Shown in pieces: positions 62,588 to 64,000 of a DNA stretch of 64,000 nucleotides. The position numbers and the translations under genes were made by a program. A model generated the notes under the pieces. The model did no database searches. It saw nothing but the letters and a program-made list of their open reading frames with translations, and was not told the DNA's origin. This stretch comes from Empedobacter stercoris (lineage in GTDB: Bacteria > Bacteroidota > Bacteroidia > Flavobacteriales > Weeksellaceae): the NCBI RefSeq assembly GCF_025244765.1, contig NZ_CP104209.1, forward strand, positions 2,672,501 through 2,736,500, in the 5' to 3' direction. The number at the start of each line of letters is the position of its first letter. Positions within the stretch are counted from its first letter, which is position 1.

Positions 62588-63628
62588 TTAGAATTCTGCA
62601 TAAGCAGGATTATGAATAAAAGAGTAATCGTTTAATGTTTTTAGAAAAGCAATAATTGCCTTTTTTTCTTGATCGGTCATAGGTATTCCAATTTGACCAT
62701 TTTGTTTAAGCTGAGGATCCAAATGTTGATTATTTTGTACACCATCCGAGTAGAAGTCCAAAACAGCTTCTAAACTATAGAAACGACCATCATGCATATA
62801 AGGTTTAGTCATTTCAATATTACGTAAACTTGGAACCCTAAATTTCATAAAATCAGCAGAATCTAATGTGACGCGATACAACCCTCCATCTTTATGTTGT
62901 TTGTTATAATACATTCCAGTATTTCGAAAAGATTCATCCGTTAAAAGAGCACCTTTATGACAACTCGAACATTTTTGTTGAAAGAGTTGTAACCCTTTAC
63001 CTTCGGTTTCAGTTAAATTTATTTCTTTCCTCAAAAATTGATCGTATCTGGAATCCTTTGAAACCACAGAAGCCATAAATTGTCCTAAAGCACTAAGAAT
63101 TCGATTGGCATTAATTTGATCATCTCCAAAAGCATTTCTAAACATATTTCGGTAGTTAGCATCATCGGAGAGTTTTTTAATGATTTCGGGGAAAGTGCTA
63201 TCCATTTCTTCTTCAGCTGTGATAGGTGAAATTGGTTGTTGAGCTAAATCATGAATCACGCCATCCCACATAAACCGATTTAGAAATGCCAAGTTTTGAA
63301 TAGGTGGAGCATTTCGAATTCCTACTCGATCATCAATTCCATGGCTGACAGGATGCCCGTGATGGGTAAATGCATCTTCCTGAATATGACAAAAAGCGCA
63401 CGAAATTGTATTGTTTCGAGATAATCGACCTTCATAAAATAATTTTTTCCCTAATTCAACTCCATTTTTAGTGAGTGGATATTTATCCGTATCAAAGGTT
63501 AGTTGAGGAAAATAAGAAGGGAATTCTAATTGGTAAGGTTCATCTACAATTTGACCATAATCAATATCATCGTCATTACAACTAAATAAGATGAATATCC
63601 CCAGTATAATTGTTATAATTTTATTCAT
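62588..63628 (-). CDS. Di-heme cytochrome c peroxidase / MbnH-like enzyme, lipoprotein
   Basis: 346 residues with a lipoprotein signal (ILFSCN, Cys about 17). Two heme-binding sites, CAFCH (about 77-81) and CSSCH (about 220-224), define the CcpA/MauG superfamily; FRVPSLRNIEMTKPYMHDG is also typical. Members reduce peroxide or oxidise a partner protein. The neighbouring MbnP-like gene suggests an MbnH type, which in a characterised pair converts a partner Trp to kynurenine. Context favours this over plain peroxidase; it is not proven. Confidence 0.9.
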   Translation of the reverse strand: MNKIITIILGIFILFSCNDDDIDYGQIVDEPYQLEFPSYFPQLTFDTDKYPLTKNGVELGKKLFYEGRLSRNNTISCAFCHIQEDAFTHHGHPVSHGIDDRVGIRNAPPIQNLAFLNRFMWDGVIHDLAQQPISPITAEEEMDSTFPEIIKKLSDDANYRNMFRNAFGDDQINANRILSALGQFMASVVSKDSRYDQFLRKEINLTETEGKGLQLFQQKCSSCHKGALLTDESFRNTGMYYNKQHKDGGLYRVTLDSADFMKFRVPSLRNIEMTKPYMHDGRFYSLEAVLDFYSDGVQNNQHLDPQLKQNGQIGIPMTDQEKKAIIAFLKTLNDYSFIHNPAYAEF

Positions 63629-63641
63629 TGTGATAGAATTT

Positions 63642-63663
63642 AGCGGTGTTTTTAAACACCGCT
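63642..63663. promoter_or_regulatory. Hairpin between MbnP-like and di-heme enzyme genes
   Basis: AGCGGTGTTT paired with AAACACCGCT around a two-base centre, in the 42-bp gap. No T run follows on the minus strand, so it resembles a processing or stability hairpin rather than a terminator. Confidence 0.5.
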
Positions 63664-63670
63664 GTGAACA

Positions 63671-64000
63671 TTATTGATATTGTTGATCGTTGTGTACATG
63701 ACTAACTCGAAACATCTTTTGCATGTTATCTGTAACCAATTGAGCAAAGTTGGAAGACCCCATTACATTGTTGTTAGATTCATCTAATGTTAATTGATGA
63801 TCACCACTTAAATACGTATTCAAATTTGCCATAATATGAATAGATGGTTTAATTTTAGAAGTCACTCGCGCAGAAGTTGGTAAATCTAACGTGACTTCTC
63901 GGTACAGATCTGGTACATTATTTTTGTCAATATCTCCCATATTTCCTGTATGAGTTAGGAAGAATGTATCAGGTGTATTTTTACCATAAAAACCTTCTAT
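63671..64000 (-). CDS. MbnP-like copper-binding protein family, 5' partial at window edge
   Basis: The frame stays open to the window end, so only the last 109 residues are visible (beginning IEGFYGKNTPDTFFLTHTGN). TFFLTHTGN, KIKPSIHIMANLNTYLSG and the ending KMFRVSHVHNDQQYQ fit MbnP-type proteins, with several histidines that could bind copper. MbnP partners a di-heme enzyme. It is the first visible gene of the minus-strand cassette. Identity rests on short motifs and the adjacent di-heme gene. Confidence 0.7.
   Translation of the reverse strand: MEGFYGKNTPDTFFLTHTGNMGDIDKNNVPDLYREVTLDLPTSARVTSKIKPSIHIMANLNTYLSGDHQLTLDESNNNVMGSSNFAQLVTDNMQKMFRVSHVHNDQQYQ

Overview
The window is an ordinary chromosomal stretch of a low-GC Flavobacteriia-type Bacteroidota. 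Three observations support this. Many genes are preceded by the Bacteroidota -7 promoter element TAnnTTTG. Several envelope proteins are lineage-typical: a lipidated TamA homologue (TamL), an HU variant with an extended C-terminus, and an AccD without its zinc ribbon. Gene neighbourhoods such as obg-ybaB, cdsA-psd-LUD-ftsH-rsfS and tamL/trmH fit the same group. A member of the Weeksellaceae (Empedobacter/Chryseobacterium relatives) is my best guess from protein character, but I cannot prove the genus.

Layout. 1-8.1 kb: a tight operon with a hybrid histidine kinase (5' end outside the window), a lone receiver protein, a HEAT-repeat membrane protein and a very large fusion of a processive family-2 glycosyltransferase with an LtaS/sulfatase-type transferase. 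It meets tail to tail a YaiO-type outer-membrane barrel gene. I read this as a phosphorelay-controlled surface-glycan synthesis and export locus; it is the best candidate here for an undescribed system. 8.2-8.6 kb: a four-tRNA operon (Gly-Leu-Gly-Leu). 8.7-20.3 kb: accD, fbaA, tamL and trmH (divergent, 4 nt between start codons), a serine hydrolase, an HU protein, an orphan ABC permease coupled to the protease prc, and surE. 20.5-22.0 kb: an IS3-family element that sits in the loop of a transcription terminator and carries an ATTT target duplication. 22-31.4 kb: a TPR protein, gyrA with Leu at the classical quinolone-resistance position, rpmH, ftsE, a small glycan-modification group, and kdsA. 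31.5-42.3 kb: hemN-like, hpt, adk, pyrD, obg, ybaB, a rhomboid protease, an ATP-grasp protein, DinB, an NRDE protein and clpC. 42.4-42.7 kb: RNase P RNA. 42.7-50.5 kb: a PAS-LuxR regulator, a transketolase split into two subunits with two secreted paralogues between the halves, a sodium symporter and recR. 50.5-61.5 kb: GT2, psd/cdsA, ftsH, rsfS, birA, idi, queD, a peroxiredoxin, several small envelope proteins and gcvT. 61.6-64 kb: an outer-membrane transporter-like protein, a di-heme peroxidase and a truncated MbnP-like gene, resembling a copper-linked MbnP/MbnH-type cassette.

Functionally the window is mostly housekeeping: lipid, nucleotide, heme, LPS core and one-carbon metabolism, proteolysis and translation. 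Accessory signals are confined to the 5' glycan locus, the IS element, the short tandem repeats at 16.0, 20.4 and 47.8 kb, and the 3' copper/cytochrome cassette. I saw no CRISPR array, prophage or recognisable defence system. All family assignments come from reading motifs by eye; no database search was run.
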